NCBI GenBank assembly: GCA_003151825.1
Contig: PLYO01000012.1
Coordinates: 34,269-78,559, forward strand
DNA from: Ignavibacteriota bacterium
GTDB lineage: Bacteria; Bacteroidota; Ignavibacteria; Palsa-1295
Length of the DNA stretch: 44,291 nt
Direction: 5' to 3'
Position 1 is the stretch's first letter. Every line of letters starts with the position of its first letter. Under the pieces are notes generated by a model. It searched no databases and had not been told where the DNA came from. It saw only the letters and a list, made by a program, of their open reading frames with translations. The position numbers were made by a program, and so were the translations under genes. Below are positions 32,270 to 41,400 of the stretch, one piece after another.

Positions 32270-34780
32270 ATGAAAAATGAATTTTTCCTAATCGCGATTT
32301 TTTTAAGTATTTCCAATCTCGCCGTGGCGCAACAACCCGATCTCGGAAGTTCCGGTGGCTCGGGTGGAAGCGGGCAGACGATGCGCGCTCCCATGCCGGA
32401 TGTGCCGCACACCATTCCGCCATTCCTCAAAGGCGATCAAACGCTCGCGGAAACCTGGGACGCTGCTATTGCCGCCGCTGGCAATAACCCCGACGGCATG
32501 AATGTCAATTGCTTTGCGGAGGATAGCGATAATCTTTATATCGGAGGCGATTTCCGCGATTTCGATACTGTCGCGGCAGAGTTCATCGTTCACTACAATC
32601 GCAAAACAAGGGTTTGGAATGCGCTCGGTACTGGCTTAGGCAACACGGTGCGTTCACTTGCGCTCCACAATGACACGCTGTATGCGGGTGGGGATTTTCA
32701 GCATGCCGGTGACTCCCTGGTCGATTACATTGCGATGTGGGACGGCACCGCGTGGCATAGCATGGGCGGTGGCATGAGCGCTGAAGTAGATGCTCTGGCA
32801 TTCGTCGGCGATACGCTTTATGCCGGAGGGTATTTTACACAGGCGGGTGGAAACGACGCCTATTATCTCGCCTATTGGGACGGCCAGAGTTGGTACGAAG
32901 CGGCCAATGGAGCGAACGCCGATGTTTTAACATTACTTGCCACGAACGACACGCTTTTTGTGGGTGGGAATTTTAATTACGTTGGTTCCGAAAACTCGAC
33001 TTCCGGCACGAAAGTCTCGGGATCGGCAATGTTGCGAGACGGACAATGGACTCCTCTCGGAACGGGTTATCACGCCAATTGCTTCGCGCTGTTCGAAGGA
33101 AATCTCTGGGCCGGAGGCGAATACAATTTGGGTGACGGGACGCTGGCCAACGAAATTGCCTCATGGAACGGCTCGACCTGGACAACCTACAGCTCCGGTA
33201 ATTTAGTTGGAACGGATGCAACGGGCGATGTGGATGCGCTCGTAGCCGTGGGCGATACGCTTCTGGCGTTAGGCAACTTCAGTTCAATGGCGGGAGTCAA
33301 TGCAAATAGCCTTGCGATGTATCATAACGGCACATGGTCCTCCTTCGCCGGAGGGTTGTATGGCGAAGGTTTTAACGCGATCTCGTTCGATGGAAAGATT
33401 TATGTTGGCGGACGATTTACTCAGGCCGGCAATGTAAATGCGATGGGTATCGAATCCCTCTCCAACGGAACATGGACCTCGCTTGCAAGCTTGCGATACC
33501 AGTATGTGGGATGGCGGTCGGACGAAGTCGATGCCATTGCTACAACATCCCGGTACGTGTTTATCGGCGGATACTTCGAAACCATTGCAGGTCAGAGCTG
33601 CAATCACGTCGCGGCCTATGATAAGCAGATCAACGCATGGGTAACGCTCGGTTCGGGTGTGGATGGAGATGTTCGTTCCCTTGCGGTGCAAGGTAACAAT
33701 CTTATCGTTGGCGGTACATTCAATCATGCAGGCTTAGTTACAGCGCGTCATATCGCAATGTACAATTTTACAACGAATACCTGGTCTGCAATGGGTGGCG
33801 GCGCGCACCGGTACGTTGGCGCCATCGCGGTGAATGCGGATTCCGTTTATGCGCCAATCGTTTTCACCTATAATGGCTCCACTGGGTACGATTATCTTGG
33901 CCAATGGGACGGCACAAAATGGAATTCGTATGGAAACGGACTCAGAACGGGTTATATACAGGCGCTTACCTGGCTGGAGGATACTCTCTATGCTGCGGGA
34001 TCGTTTACGAAGGCCGACGATGGTACTGTGCTCAATTGGATTGCGCAAATTCAGTCCGGCGGATCGTGGACCTCGCTCAACACTGGGCTTGACAATACGT
34101 CCTATGCGCTTGCCGTGTCCGGTGACAGCCTTTACGTTGGCGGTGCGTTTATGAACGCCGACGGGCAGAGCGCTACTTCGCTCGCAGTTTGGAATGGCGC
34201 CGACTGGAATCCCATCGGTACCGGTTTCGATCAGCCCGTCTATGCACTTGCGGCCGATGGCAATGGCGGCATCTATGCCGGAGGAGCATTTACAACGGTG
34301 GACGGGGTTTCGCGGGGCTATCTCGTGCAATGGAATGGCTCGACGTTCGGGACAGTAGGGTCGGGAGTCAATAACACGGTCGAAGCACTGGCAACCGATC
34401 CAAATGCTCTCTACGCCGGTGGATGGTTCGAAGACGCTGGGAGCGCCAAAACGGTCAGCCTTCATTTCGGCGCGCTCGATGGCGCCGGGGTAGCTGCCGT
34501 TTCGCCATCTCCTGCCTCGAATAATCCTGCGGAATCAGTCTATCCCAATCCGGTCGTCAATGCTTCTAACGTGGATATTACACTTGCCGAAGCCGGGCCG
34601 ATCAAGCTCGAACTCTTCAACTCCATTGGCGAACGGGTAAGTTTGCTTGCAGACGGCGTTTTCGTTCAGGGCACTCAAGGTTTCTTATTGAACAGCAAAG
34701 ATTTGCCGAACGGACTCTATTTCCTCCGGCTAACGGCGGGTGGAATAGTCACGACCCAAAGCGTGGCTATCGAAAAATAG
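32270..34780 (+). CDS. Large secreted T9SS protein with beta-propeller-like repeats
   Basis: An 836-residue protein. Signal peptide MKNEFFLIAIFLSISNLAVA, then a Gly/Ser-rich stretch, then about a dozen repeats of about 45-50 residues with the pattern LYAGGxFxxAGxxxxxxIAxWDGxxWxxxGxG (about 75-730), for example GDTLYAGGYFTQAGGNDAYYLA and DSLYVGGAFMNADGQSATSLAVWNG. These suggest one or two beta-propellers, with no catalytic motif. The C-terminal sorting domain reads ESVYPNPVVNASNVDITL, IKLELFNSIGERV and DLPNGLYFLRLTAGG, ending VAIEK, indicating T9SS export and possible surface anchoring. Role unknown; adhesion or binding is a guess. Confidence 0.9.
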   Translation: MKNEFFLIAIFLSISNLAVAQQPDLGSSGGSGGSGQTMRAPMPDVPHTIPPFLKGDQTLAETWDAAIAAAGNNPDGMNVNCFAEDSDNLYIGGDFRDFDTVAAEFIVHYNRKTRVWNALGTGLGNTVRSLALHNDTLYAGGDFQHAGDSLVDYIAMWDGTAWHSMGGGMSAEVDALAFVGDTLYAGGYFTQAGGNDAYYLAYWDGQSWYEAANGANADVLTLLATNDTLFVGGNFNYVGSENSTSGTKVSGSAMLRDGQWTPLGTGYHANCFALFEGNLWAGGEYNLGDGTLANEIASWNGSTWTTYSSGNLVGTDATGDVDALVAVGDTLLALGNFSSMAGVNANSLAMYHNGTWSSFAGGLYGEGFNAISFDGKIYVGGRFTQAGNVNAMGIESLSNGTWTSLASLRYQYVGWRSDEVDAIATTSRYVFIGGYFETIAGQSCNHVAAYDKQINAWVTLGSGVDGDVRSLAVQGNNLIVGGTFNHAGLVTARHIAMYNFTTNTWSAMGGGAHRYVGAIAVNADSVYAPIVFTYNGSTGYDYLGQWDGTKWNSYGNGLRTGYIQALTWLEDTLYAAGSFTKADDGTVLNWIAQIQSGGSWTSLNTGLDNTSYALAVSGDSLYVGGAFMNADGQSATSLAVWNGADWNPIGTGFDQPVYALAADGNGGIYAGGAFTTVDGVSRGYLVQWNGSTFGTVGSGVNNTVEALATDPNALYAGGWFEDAGSAKTVSLHFGALDGAGVAAVSPSPASNNPAESVYPNPVVNASNVDITLAEAGPIKLELFNSIGERVSLLADGVFVQGTQGFLLNSKDLPNGLYFLRLTAGGIVTTQSVAIEK

Positions 34781-34896
34781 CCTTTGAATGGGCACTTTGC
34801 CGATTGGCTCATGATTTGAGCTAATTATACAACTGAGCACAATATCATTCAATTAACGGAAAAGTCGCTTTTTGTAGCGAGCCTCGGAAATTGTCG

Positions 34897-34904
34897 TATA
34901 TTTG
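34897..34904 (+). promoter_or_regulatory. Probable -7 element (TATATTTG) upstream of the NlpC/P60 gene
   Basis: GTCG-TATATTTG-TACTGG matches TAnnTTTG. A TTTG occurs 22 bases upstream (34871-34874), slightly wide of the 19-21 usually quoted. It would give a 5' leader of about 165 bases for the peptidase gene. Confidence 0.5.
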
Positions 34905-35012
34905 TACTGGATGGTTGTTCATCCACCGAGAATTTTCGAAGCTCCTCATTGAAATGGCCTAATTTGGACCATTTTTGAAGAATTTCGAAAGTCTTCATTC
35001 ATAGGCTGGCAG

Positions 35013-35078
35013 CATCGCCGATGATGGTTTTGCTCTCAGCCACGTTAATTCACAACTTAATCCGCATCGGCGACGATG
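35013..35078 (+). promoter_or_regulatory. Possible start-codon-pairing hairpin in the NlpC/P60 leader
   Basis: CGCCGATG (35016-35023) is complementary to CATCGGCG (35065-35072), just before the ATG at 35076. With a three-base bulge, CAT at 35013-35015 could also pair the start codon. This could mask initiation, but may be chance. Confidence 0.3.
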
Positions 35079-36125
35079 CGCAAACACCGCATGATCCAAA
35101 AGACCATACGGCGTTTCGGACTCATTTTGCCGTTGGTGGTATTTGCCATGTTCCTTATGGCAGCTACATCGACCGAGTCCGCAGCCCGTAAACACAAGAC
35201 AGGGCGTCATGGGAAGCTTGTACGTGTAACCCGCGTGCATGGGAACGTCAGGCATAATGCTCGCCATTCGAGCAAACATTTTGCCAGGCTCTCCCGCCAT
35301 CATAGGATTCCCCAGCGATCGCTCACAAATAAGGAAAAAGAGGAAATCGTCCAGAAAATCCGTACGCTTGCCAAAAGCACGGCCGGAACGGACGAAGTTC
35401 TCGCGTCCAGCATCCATCACTCGTCTTCGGACGACAGCGTAATCGCTGCCGAAGTCCGCTCGCCGGACATTCAATCGCAGATCGCCGAAGCCGCTAAAGA
35501 AGAGCGCGCCGAGGACAACGTGGATGTCTCGCTCGATCAATATTTCAAAGCGCGACCGAGTGCCTCGAATGGCTCGTCGTCCGCGATGGCGGATGCGCTC
35601 GATCCGGCTGCCGAAGTCGAACGCCAACAGGATTTCACGCTGATCGATCAGGACGACCCGAATCGTGCCGCGCAACGCTCGGACGTGATGGCCGAAATCA
35701 TCAACTGGATCGGGACGCGCTATGAATTTGGCGGGCAAGACCGTTGCGGAATCGATTGTTCCTCGTTCACAAAGCAAGTGTTCGAGAAAGCCTTCGGTCT
35801 CGATCTCCCACGCACGGCCTACGAGCAGGCGCAGATGGGTGATCCGGTGAAAAAAGAGGAATTGCAGTTCGGCGATCTCGTCTTTTTCAAGACGGCTCGT
35901 TACGCGCCCATTACCCATGTCGGCATTTACATTGGCGAAGGACTTTTTGCGAATGCAGCGTGCTCGCGTGGCGTGACGGTTGCTTCGCTCGAAAGCGACT
36001 ATTGGTCGGCACATTACGTTGGCGCGCGGCGGCTGTTAGCCAATAGTTCAACGGCTTTGCTCAACACCTCGCAGTTAGACAAAGCGGTTGCCGTGAACTC
36101 TGTCAGAGAACGTACCTCCAATTAA
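35076..36125 (+). CDS. NlpC/P60-family (C40) peptidoglycan peptidase
   Basis: A 349-residue secreted or envelope protein. An N-terminal hydrophobic helix (about 13-31) follows basic residues; a His/Lys-rich and then acidic linker extends to about 200. The NlpC/P60 domain (about 203-320) would cleave peptide stems of the wall, with nucleophile Cys228 (GIDCSSFTKQVF) and His281 (THVGIYIG). The third polar residue, usually His, appears to be Asn293 (FANAACSRGV). A short unstructured tail follows. Start alternatives are Met1 (35076) and Met6 (35091). It is followed by a strong terminator. Confidence 0.88.
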   Translation: MRKHRMIQKTIRRFGLILPLVVFAMFLMAATSTESAARKHKTGRHGKLVRVTRVHGNVRHNARHSSKHFARLSRHHRIPQRSLTNKEKEEIVQKIRTLAKSTAGTDEVLASSIHHSSSDDSVIAAEVRSPDIQSQIAEAAKEERAEDNVDVSLDQYFKARPSASNGSSSAMADALDPAAEVERQQDFTLIDQDDPNRAAQRSDVMAEIINWIGTRYEFGGQDRCGIDCSSFTKQVFEKAFGLDLPRTAYEQAQMGDPVKKEELQFGDLVFFKTARYAPITHVGIYIGEGLFANAACSRGVTVASLESDYWSAHYVGARRLLANSSTALLNTSQLDKAVAVNSVRERTSN

Positions 36126-36144
36126 GAAATCTACTTAGTTTTTC

Positions 36145-36183
36145 AAAGCCCCGGCAGTTTTTAACTGCCGGGGCTTTTTATTT
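36145..36183 (+). terminator. Rho-independent terminator after the NlpC/P60 gene
   Basis: A perfect 15-bp stem (36145-36159 with 36163-36177, AAAGCCCCGGCAGTT), loop TTT, followed by TTATTTTTT. The A-rich 5' side also makes it usable on the minus strand. It is the clearest terminator in the window, 20 bases after the stop codon. Confidence 0.92.
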
Positions 36184-36251
36184 TTTAGACTTGAGCCGGA
36201 TTGAATGGGCGAGCGTGACGTTTATGATCGCTTCGACGTTCTTTCGCTTCG

Positions 36252-36734
36252 ATGCCGGAACGGAAAGAAATTCAGCGAAAACCGAAGTCGCAAACCGCTA
36301 AGGCTATTGCGGATAATCGCCGTGCCCGGTATGAGTATTTGATTCTTGAAGACATCGAGGTCGGCGTTGCGCTTGCCGGCACGGAGGTGAAATCGCTGCG
36401 GCTTGGCAATGTGCAGCTCTCCGATGGTTACGCACATATTGCGGGCGGAGAATTATGGCTCGATAACGTCCATATCGGTCCGTACTCGCAAGGTAACCGC
36501 TTCAATCTCGAAGAAAAACGCCGCCGCAAGCTGCTCGCGCACCGGCGGGAAATCAACAAACTCACCGTGAAGCTGCGCGACGCGGGCGTAACGCTTGTTC
36601 CGCTCAAAATGTATTTCAAAGACGGCAAAGTAAAAGTGCTTCTCGGCGTAGCGCGCGGGAAAAAAGCGTACGATAAGCGCCAGTCCATCAAAGAGCGCGA
36701 CGCGAAGCGCGAAGTCCGCGAAAAAATCCGATAG
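36252..36734 (+). CDS. smpB: SsrA (tmRNA)-binding protein
   Basis: A 160-residue protein that delivers tmRNA to stalled ribosomes. Typical stretches are ADNRRARYEYLILEDIEVGVALAGTEVKSLRLG (about 20-52), YAHIAGGELWLDNVHIGPYSQGN, RKLLAHRREINKL and VPLKMYFKDGKVKVLLGVARGKKAYDKRQSIKERD. The basic C-terminal tail that mimics an A-site codon interaction is present. The ssrA RNA gene itself is not in the window. It is 41 bases upstream of tyrS. Confidence 0.97.
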   Translation: MPERKEIQRKPKSQTAKAIADNRRARYEYLILEDIEVGVALAGTEVKSLRLGNVQLSDGYAHIAGGELWLDNVHIGPYSQGNRFNLEEKRRRKLLAHRREINKLTVKLRDAGVTLVPLKMYFKDGKVKVLLGVARGKKAYDKRQSIKERDAKREVREKIR

Positions 36735-36742
36735 CGCGGGAC

Positions 36743-36770
36743 TTTCGTTACCGATTACCCGTTACTTACT
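36743..36770 (-). repeat. Degenerate heptamer array between smpB and tyrS
   Basis: On the minus strand: AGTAAGT, AACGGGT, AATCGGT, AACGAAA in seven-base register. It ends five bases before the tyrS start codon, leaving no room for a normal Shine-Dalgarno sequence. Confidence 0.65.
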
Positions 36771-36775
36771 GCTCA

Positions 36776-37990
36776 ATGACTTTCCCACCTCTGAACGAAC
36801 AAATGGACGCCATCCGGCGCGGCGCTGTCGATCTTATCAGCGAGGACGAACTCGCGAAAAAGATCGAGCGCGCGCGGCGTGAGAAAAAGCCGCTCGTCGT
36901 GAAGCTGGGCGCCGATCCATCCACGCCGGACTTGCATATCGGCCACGGCGTCGTGCTGCGAAAGCTTCGGACTTTTCAGGATTTGGGCCATGAGGCGTGG
37001 CTTATCATCGGCAATTTCACGGCGATGATCGGCGATCCCTCCGGACGGCAAAAAACGCGGCCTTTGCTTTCGCTGGAAGAAGTTGCAAAAAATTCGCTGA
37101 CATATGTCAAGCAGGTAGATTCCATTCTCGATCGAGAAAGGCGAAAAGTTCGCTTCAATTCCACCTGGCTCAATCCGATGACGTTTGCGGAGGTCATCAA
37201 GCTTGCTGCAAGTTACACGGTAAGCCAAATGCTCGAACGGAACGATTTCCACGAACGGTTCAATGCCGAGCAGCCTATTTCTCTGCATGAATTTCTCTAT
37301 CCGCTTGCGCAGGGAATGGATTCTGTTGCCATTAAGGCGGACATCGAGCTTGGCGGCACCGATCAGAAATTCAATCTACTCGTCGGACGGGAATTGCAGC
37401 GTCATTATGGATTGGAGCCGCAGTGCATTCTGACCATGCCGCTCTTGGAAGGCACCGATGGCGAGCGCAAGATGTCGAAAAGCTATGGAAACTCGATTAA
37501 TTTCAGCGATTCGCCGGACGATATGTTTGGCAAAACGATGTCGATTCCTGACTCGATGATTTACCGCTATTTCGAGCTTGCAACAGATGTGTCTGATTTG
37601 GACTCGATAAAGAAAGTGCTGGATGAAGGCTCGGTGAATCCTCGCGATCTGAAAGTTAGCCTTGGGCAGGAGATAGTCCGCTCGTTTTATGGAGACGATG
37701 CCGCAACGGAAGCCTACGAAAAATTTCGGACGATGTTTGTGAAGAAGGAAGTACCGGAGGATATCGAAGAATATGTAGTTCCTGCTTTAGGCCCGATTCC
37801 GCTTGTCGATTTTATTATGGAGCGGAAACTTGCTTCGAGCAAAGGCGAAGCGCGACGGCTGATCGATGGCGGCGGCGTTTCTGTCAATGGAGAGAAAGTT
37901 ACAGACAATAAAGCGATGTTCACTCCTACCCAGTCGGGAACAGTTCTTAAAATTGGAAAACGGAAGTTTTTGAAAGTGATAGCAAAATGA
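36776..37990 (+). CDS. tyrS: Tyrosyl-tRNA synthetase
   Basis: A 404-residue class I synthetase that charges tRNA-Tyr, including the tRNA-Tyr at the window start. HIGH is at 54-57 (LHIGHGVVL) and KMSKS at 232-236. GDPSGRQKTRP and LGGTDQKFNLLVGRELQR shape the tyrosine pocket. The C-terminal S4 domain (about 340-400, ASSKGEARRLIDGGGVSVNGEKV) binds tRNA. The arrangement fits the TyrZ-like branch. A heptamer array precedes the start. The stop overlaps the DinB-like gene by four bases (ATGA), which suggests coupled translation. Confidence 0.96.
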   Translation: MTFPPLNEQMDAIRRGAVDLISEDELAKKIERARREKKPLVVKLGADPSTPDLHIGHGVVLRKLRTFQDLGHEAWLIIGNFTAMIGDPSGRQKTRPLLSLEEVAKNSLTYVKQVDSILDRERRKVRFNSTWLNPMTFAEVIKLAASYTVSQMLERNDFHERFNAEQPISLHEFLYPLAQGMDSVAIKADIELGGTDQKFNLLVGRELQRHYGLEPQCILTMPLLEGTDGERKMSKSYGNSINFSDSPDDMFGKTMSIPDSMIYRYFELATDVSDLDSIKKVLDEGSVNPRDLKVSLGQEIVRSFYGDDAATEAYEKFRTMFVKKEVPEDIEEYVVPALGPIPLVDFIMERKLASSKGEARRLIDGGGVSVNGEKVTDNKAMFTPTQSGTVLKIGKRKFLKVIAK

Positions 37991-38457
37991 GATACGACAA
38001 AGGCCCACTCGGCGCGCTCATGGATGAACACGAGCGGGCAGCCGGCGAGTTTGTTCGGCTAATAAATTCGGTACCGTCGGCAATCTTCGATGCTGTTCTC
38101 GATCCCACCACCGAGGATGAAGATTGCCGATCAATCCAGAGGATTTGCTTCCATGTTCTTTTTGCGGGATACAATTATGCGAATTCCATTCGTCGAAAAT
38201 TTGCGGAGGATGTCTCCAGCCCAGAGCATTTTTATCCCGAACAAGCTGAATTTCTCGATGCGATGAACGCGATGCTTGCTTATACCGAGCAAACTATTGC
38301 GGGCAGGTATTCCATGACAGAGGACGACCTTCTTTCAACGAATATCCCAATTCGGTGGAGCGACCATCATGATATGGAAGCCTTGCTCGAACATGCCATT
38401 GTGCATATTCTTCGGCACCGGCGGCAGATCGAGCGATTGATGAGCATCGCCCGATAA
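37987..38457 (+). CDS. DinB-like four-helix protein
   Basis: A 156-residue protein of predicted helices, resembling DinB/YfiT-type metal-binding proteins. Helix 2 carries RICFHVLFAGYNY and helix 4 LLEHAIVHILRHRRQIERL, whose His residues could form the three-His metal site. Members are thiol- or DNA-damage-linked hydrolases and transferases; no substrate can be assigned. Start overlaps the tyrS stop (ATGA). It converges on the kinase gene with 17 bases between stops. Confidence 0.75.
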   Translation: MRYDKGPLGALMDEHERAAGEFVRLINSVPSAIFDAVLDPTTEDEDCRSIQRICFHVLFAGYNYANSIRRKFAEDVSSPEHFYPEQAEFLDAMNAMLAYTEQTIAGRYSMTEDDLLSTNIPIRWSDHHDMEALLEHAIVHILRHRRQIERLMSIAR

Positions 38458-38474
38458 ATGACACTATCGCTATA

Positions 38475-41400
38475 TCACTCTTCCTCTCCCAAATCTGCGC
38501 GTTCCGGCAAATCTATAAAAAATGTTGTGCCGTGCCCCGGCGTGCTTTCGACACGGATGGTGCCGGACATATCGGTGATGGTTTTTTTGACGATGGCGAG
38601 TCCCAGGCCCATGCCGCTCGTTTTGGTCGAGAAATTGGGATCGAATACTTTTTTCAGCGTTTCTTCGGACATGCCGAAGCCGGTATCGCGCACACGAATG
38701 TTGACCATGCCCTGACCGCTCTGGGCGCGGATAACAATCACGCCCCAGCCTTCGATAGCCTGCACGGCATTACGCAGGAGATTCACGAATGCGCGGCGGA
38801 GTTCCTCTTCATCGGAATGAACGCGCGGCAAGTCCTTTGGAACATCGATAATGAAACGAATGCGGCTCCGCTCGGCGTCGAACAATACGACTGCGCTATC
38901 GGCCACGGTGCGAATATCGACCGCGCCCCATCGGCGGCGTGGCATCGCGCCGAAATGCGCGAACTCCGTCGCAATGCGCGTGAGCACATCGATTTGCTCG
39001 CGCATGGTGCGAATGACACGGCGGAAAATAGTATTGAAGTTCGGGTCTTTTGCTTCGTGCGCATGCTCCAAGTGTTGGACCGAGAGCTTCATCGGCGTGA
39101 GCGGATTTTTGATTTCGTGCGCCACCTGACGCGCCATTTCTTTCCATGCAAGCTCTCGTTCGGTTTGCGCCACGATCTCGCGGCTGCGTTCAAGTTCGTG
39201 CGTCATCGAATTGAAGGCCCGCATCAGATCGCCGATTTCGTCTTCGCGCGTCACGGGAACTCGCGTGGTGAGCTTGCCCTGAGCCACGCGCTCCGTGGCT
39301 CGGATTAATTCCATAATGGGCGAGGCCACACGCGCGGCAAAGAGCGCGCCAATGCCGAGCAATACGAGGCCGAGCGCGGCAAAGGTTCCATAGATGAAGC
39401 TGGTCGTTCGTGCGATTTCCGCTTCGATGCGGGGCTGCTCGTCCATCGTGGCAAGCGCGAGTACGGCCAGCAAGCGAGCGCCATCCGCGTTCGTGACCGG
39501 TTGATACCCTACGCTATAGACTTGAGAACCAATCGCGATGGGCGAGGTGAAAAACGAACGCTCGCCGAACATTACCTCTCGTACAGCAGTCGAATTAAGC
39601 GTTGCCGATAGCAACGAAGATTCATATAGTTCCGGACGGCTGCTGGCCTTCAGGTGCCCCATGGCGTCATACACGCTGAAATCACGACCGATGACTTCCG
39701 ACAAATAATCGACTTCGCTTTGAAGATTGCTCGTGTTGAGGGATGGTCCGGCTTGTTCGATCGACTTCGTCATGCGATCCTTGATGACCGTAGCATCGCG
39801 CGAGAGCCGGTCTTGCTCTTCGACCTGCGCCCGCTCGGCGAGGAGATGCCGGGTAACGTTCGTCACGACCACAAGCGGCACAAGCGCGATCACCAGAACG
39901 ATGAGAAAAATCCGGTCGCGAAAGTGTAGCGTGAAGCGCATGCGGCGCACTTCGACCTGACGGACAATGAGCAGAACGATGACAATAAGTATGCCATAGA
40001 GAAGTCCCACGGCATTGAGGCGCAACGCGAACTCGAACGTCCGAGGAAAGGTCGGTTCGGGAACGCTTACCGCGACGATGGCCGACGCTTGACCGGATGA
40101 CATCCGGGCGTTTGCACGATAGTAGAGCGTTTGGTAGCGGTCCCCGTGCATCGTCGTGGCTGCCCAAACACTTCTCGATTTTAGGAGCTTCCGTTCTATA
40201 GCAGGCGGAACTGCGGCGGGCGCATCGAGCGCGGGGCTGTTCGTTAGCCGCCGCATATTGGGCTGGTACTGCGCGACGATAAATCCACCGTTGGCGATAG
40301 GGTCGCTTTCCATAGGATTGGTGCCCGGCAGAATGGAAATACGCGATCGAGTGCTAATGAGCGCGGGAAGCTCGCTCCAAAGCGAGACCGTGACAAAGAG
40401 CGGCCGGTTCGGCGCGGCGGCTGGCGGCACGGAGTGGGTTGTATCGAGCACGCTGATTCCTCCGATAATCGTCGGCGCGCCGGAACTGGTAAACGTTGGC
40501 AGGATTCGAATGGCAGAAAGGGATGTGTCGGCTCGTCGAAGCTGGCCGAGCACCGAATCGAGGCTGGGACGTATGCGGTTGATCTCGTTTGAAGCCCCCA
40601 AGGTTGCGAAATGCGATTCGAGCACGCCGGCGGCGTCATACAAATCGATGCTCGCATTCCAGAGAGGGTGTTCTCTCATGCCCTCGAACCAGATAAGGAA
40701 TGCCTTCTCATGAAGTGCCGTGGTATCATGCCCGCTCATTTGCCAATCGGCAAGATTTTCGCGAGCACTTTGCAGCAAATGATCGGCCGCCTGCTGCAAC
40801 TCGGGTGTATCCACCTCCGCGTTTTCGAGCACGATGCGGCGCGCCATTTTTTCGTCGCTCACGAGTTGTTTATCCGCGATGAGCGGACTCATGACCATCG
40901 CGCTTACGGCGAGAATAAAAAGGATCGATCGACTCGAACGGGGTAATTTATAGAGGAAGGATGGACCTGCCTCCATGGGGCTGCGGACCATGCTATCGAT
41001 CACAATAATTGACACACTTATAAAAAATGTAAGCGTCGCCAGCGAAGCTCGAATGAGGAGGCTCGTTTCCGAGAATGCGTAATAATCGAAGAGCAGGACT
41101 GCTATTCCCAGCAGGAGCATCGAACAGAAGGAACCGATGAAAATTCTTCTGCCCGATGGTAGATGGCGCAAAGTAAGATGAATCGTTGCGCGAAGCCCGA
41201 ACGTTAGTACCAGCACCCCGATGAAAAGATACGCTACTCCTATTCCGAGAAAGGAGAGTAGCATCATCAACGTACCGGGCGAGGGAAGGACTTGCTGCAC
41301 GGTCAGATACCGGAGCGAGTCGCTGCGAACGATGGCCTCCACGGTCAAGCTGAGGCCATCGACAAGCAACTGCCAGATCACGACGGAGGAGATCGCAAGC

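Noticed and set aside
34995..36014. A 339-codon minus-strand frame opposite the NlpC/P60 gene
   Set aside because: Arg-rich, with no domain, and antisense to a gene with clear catalytic motifs.
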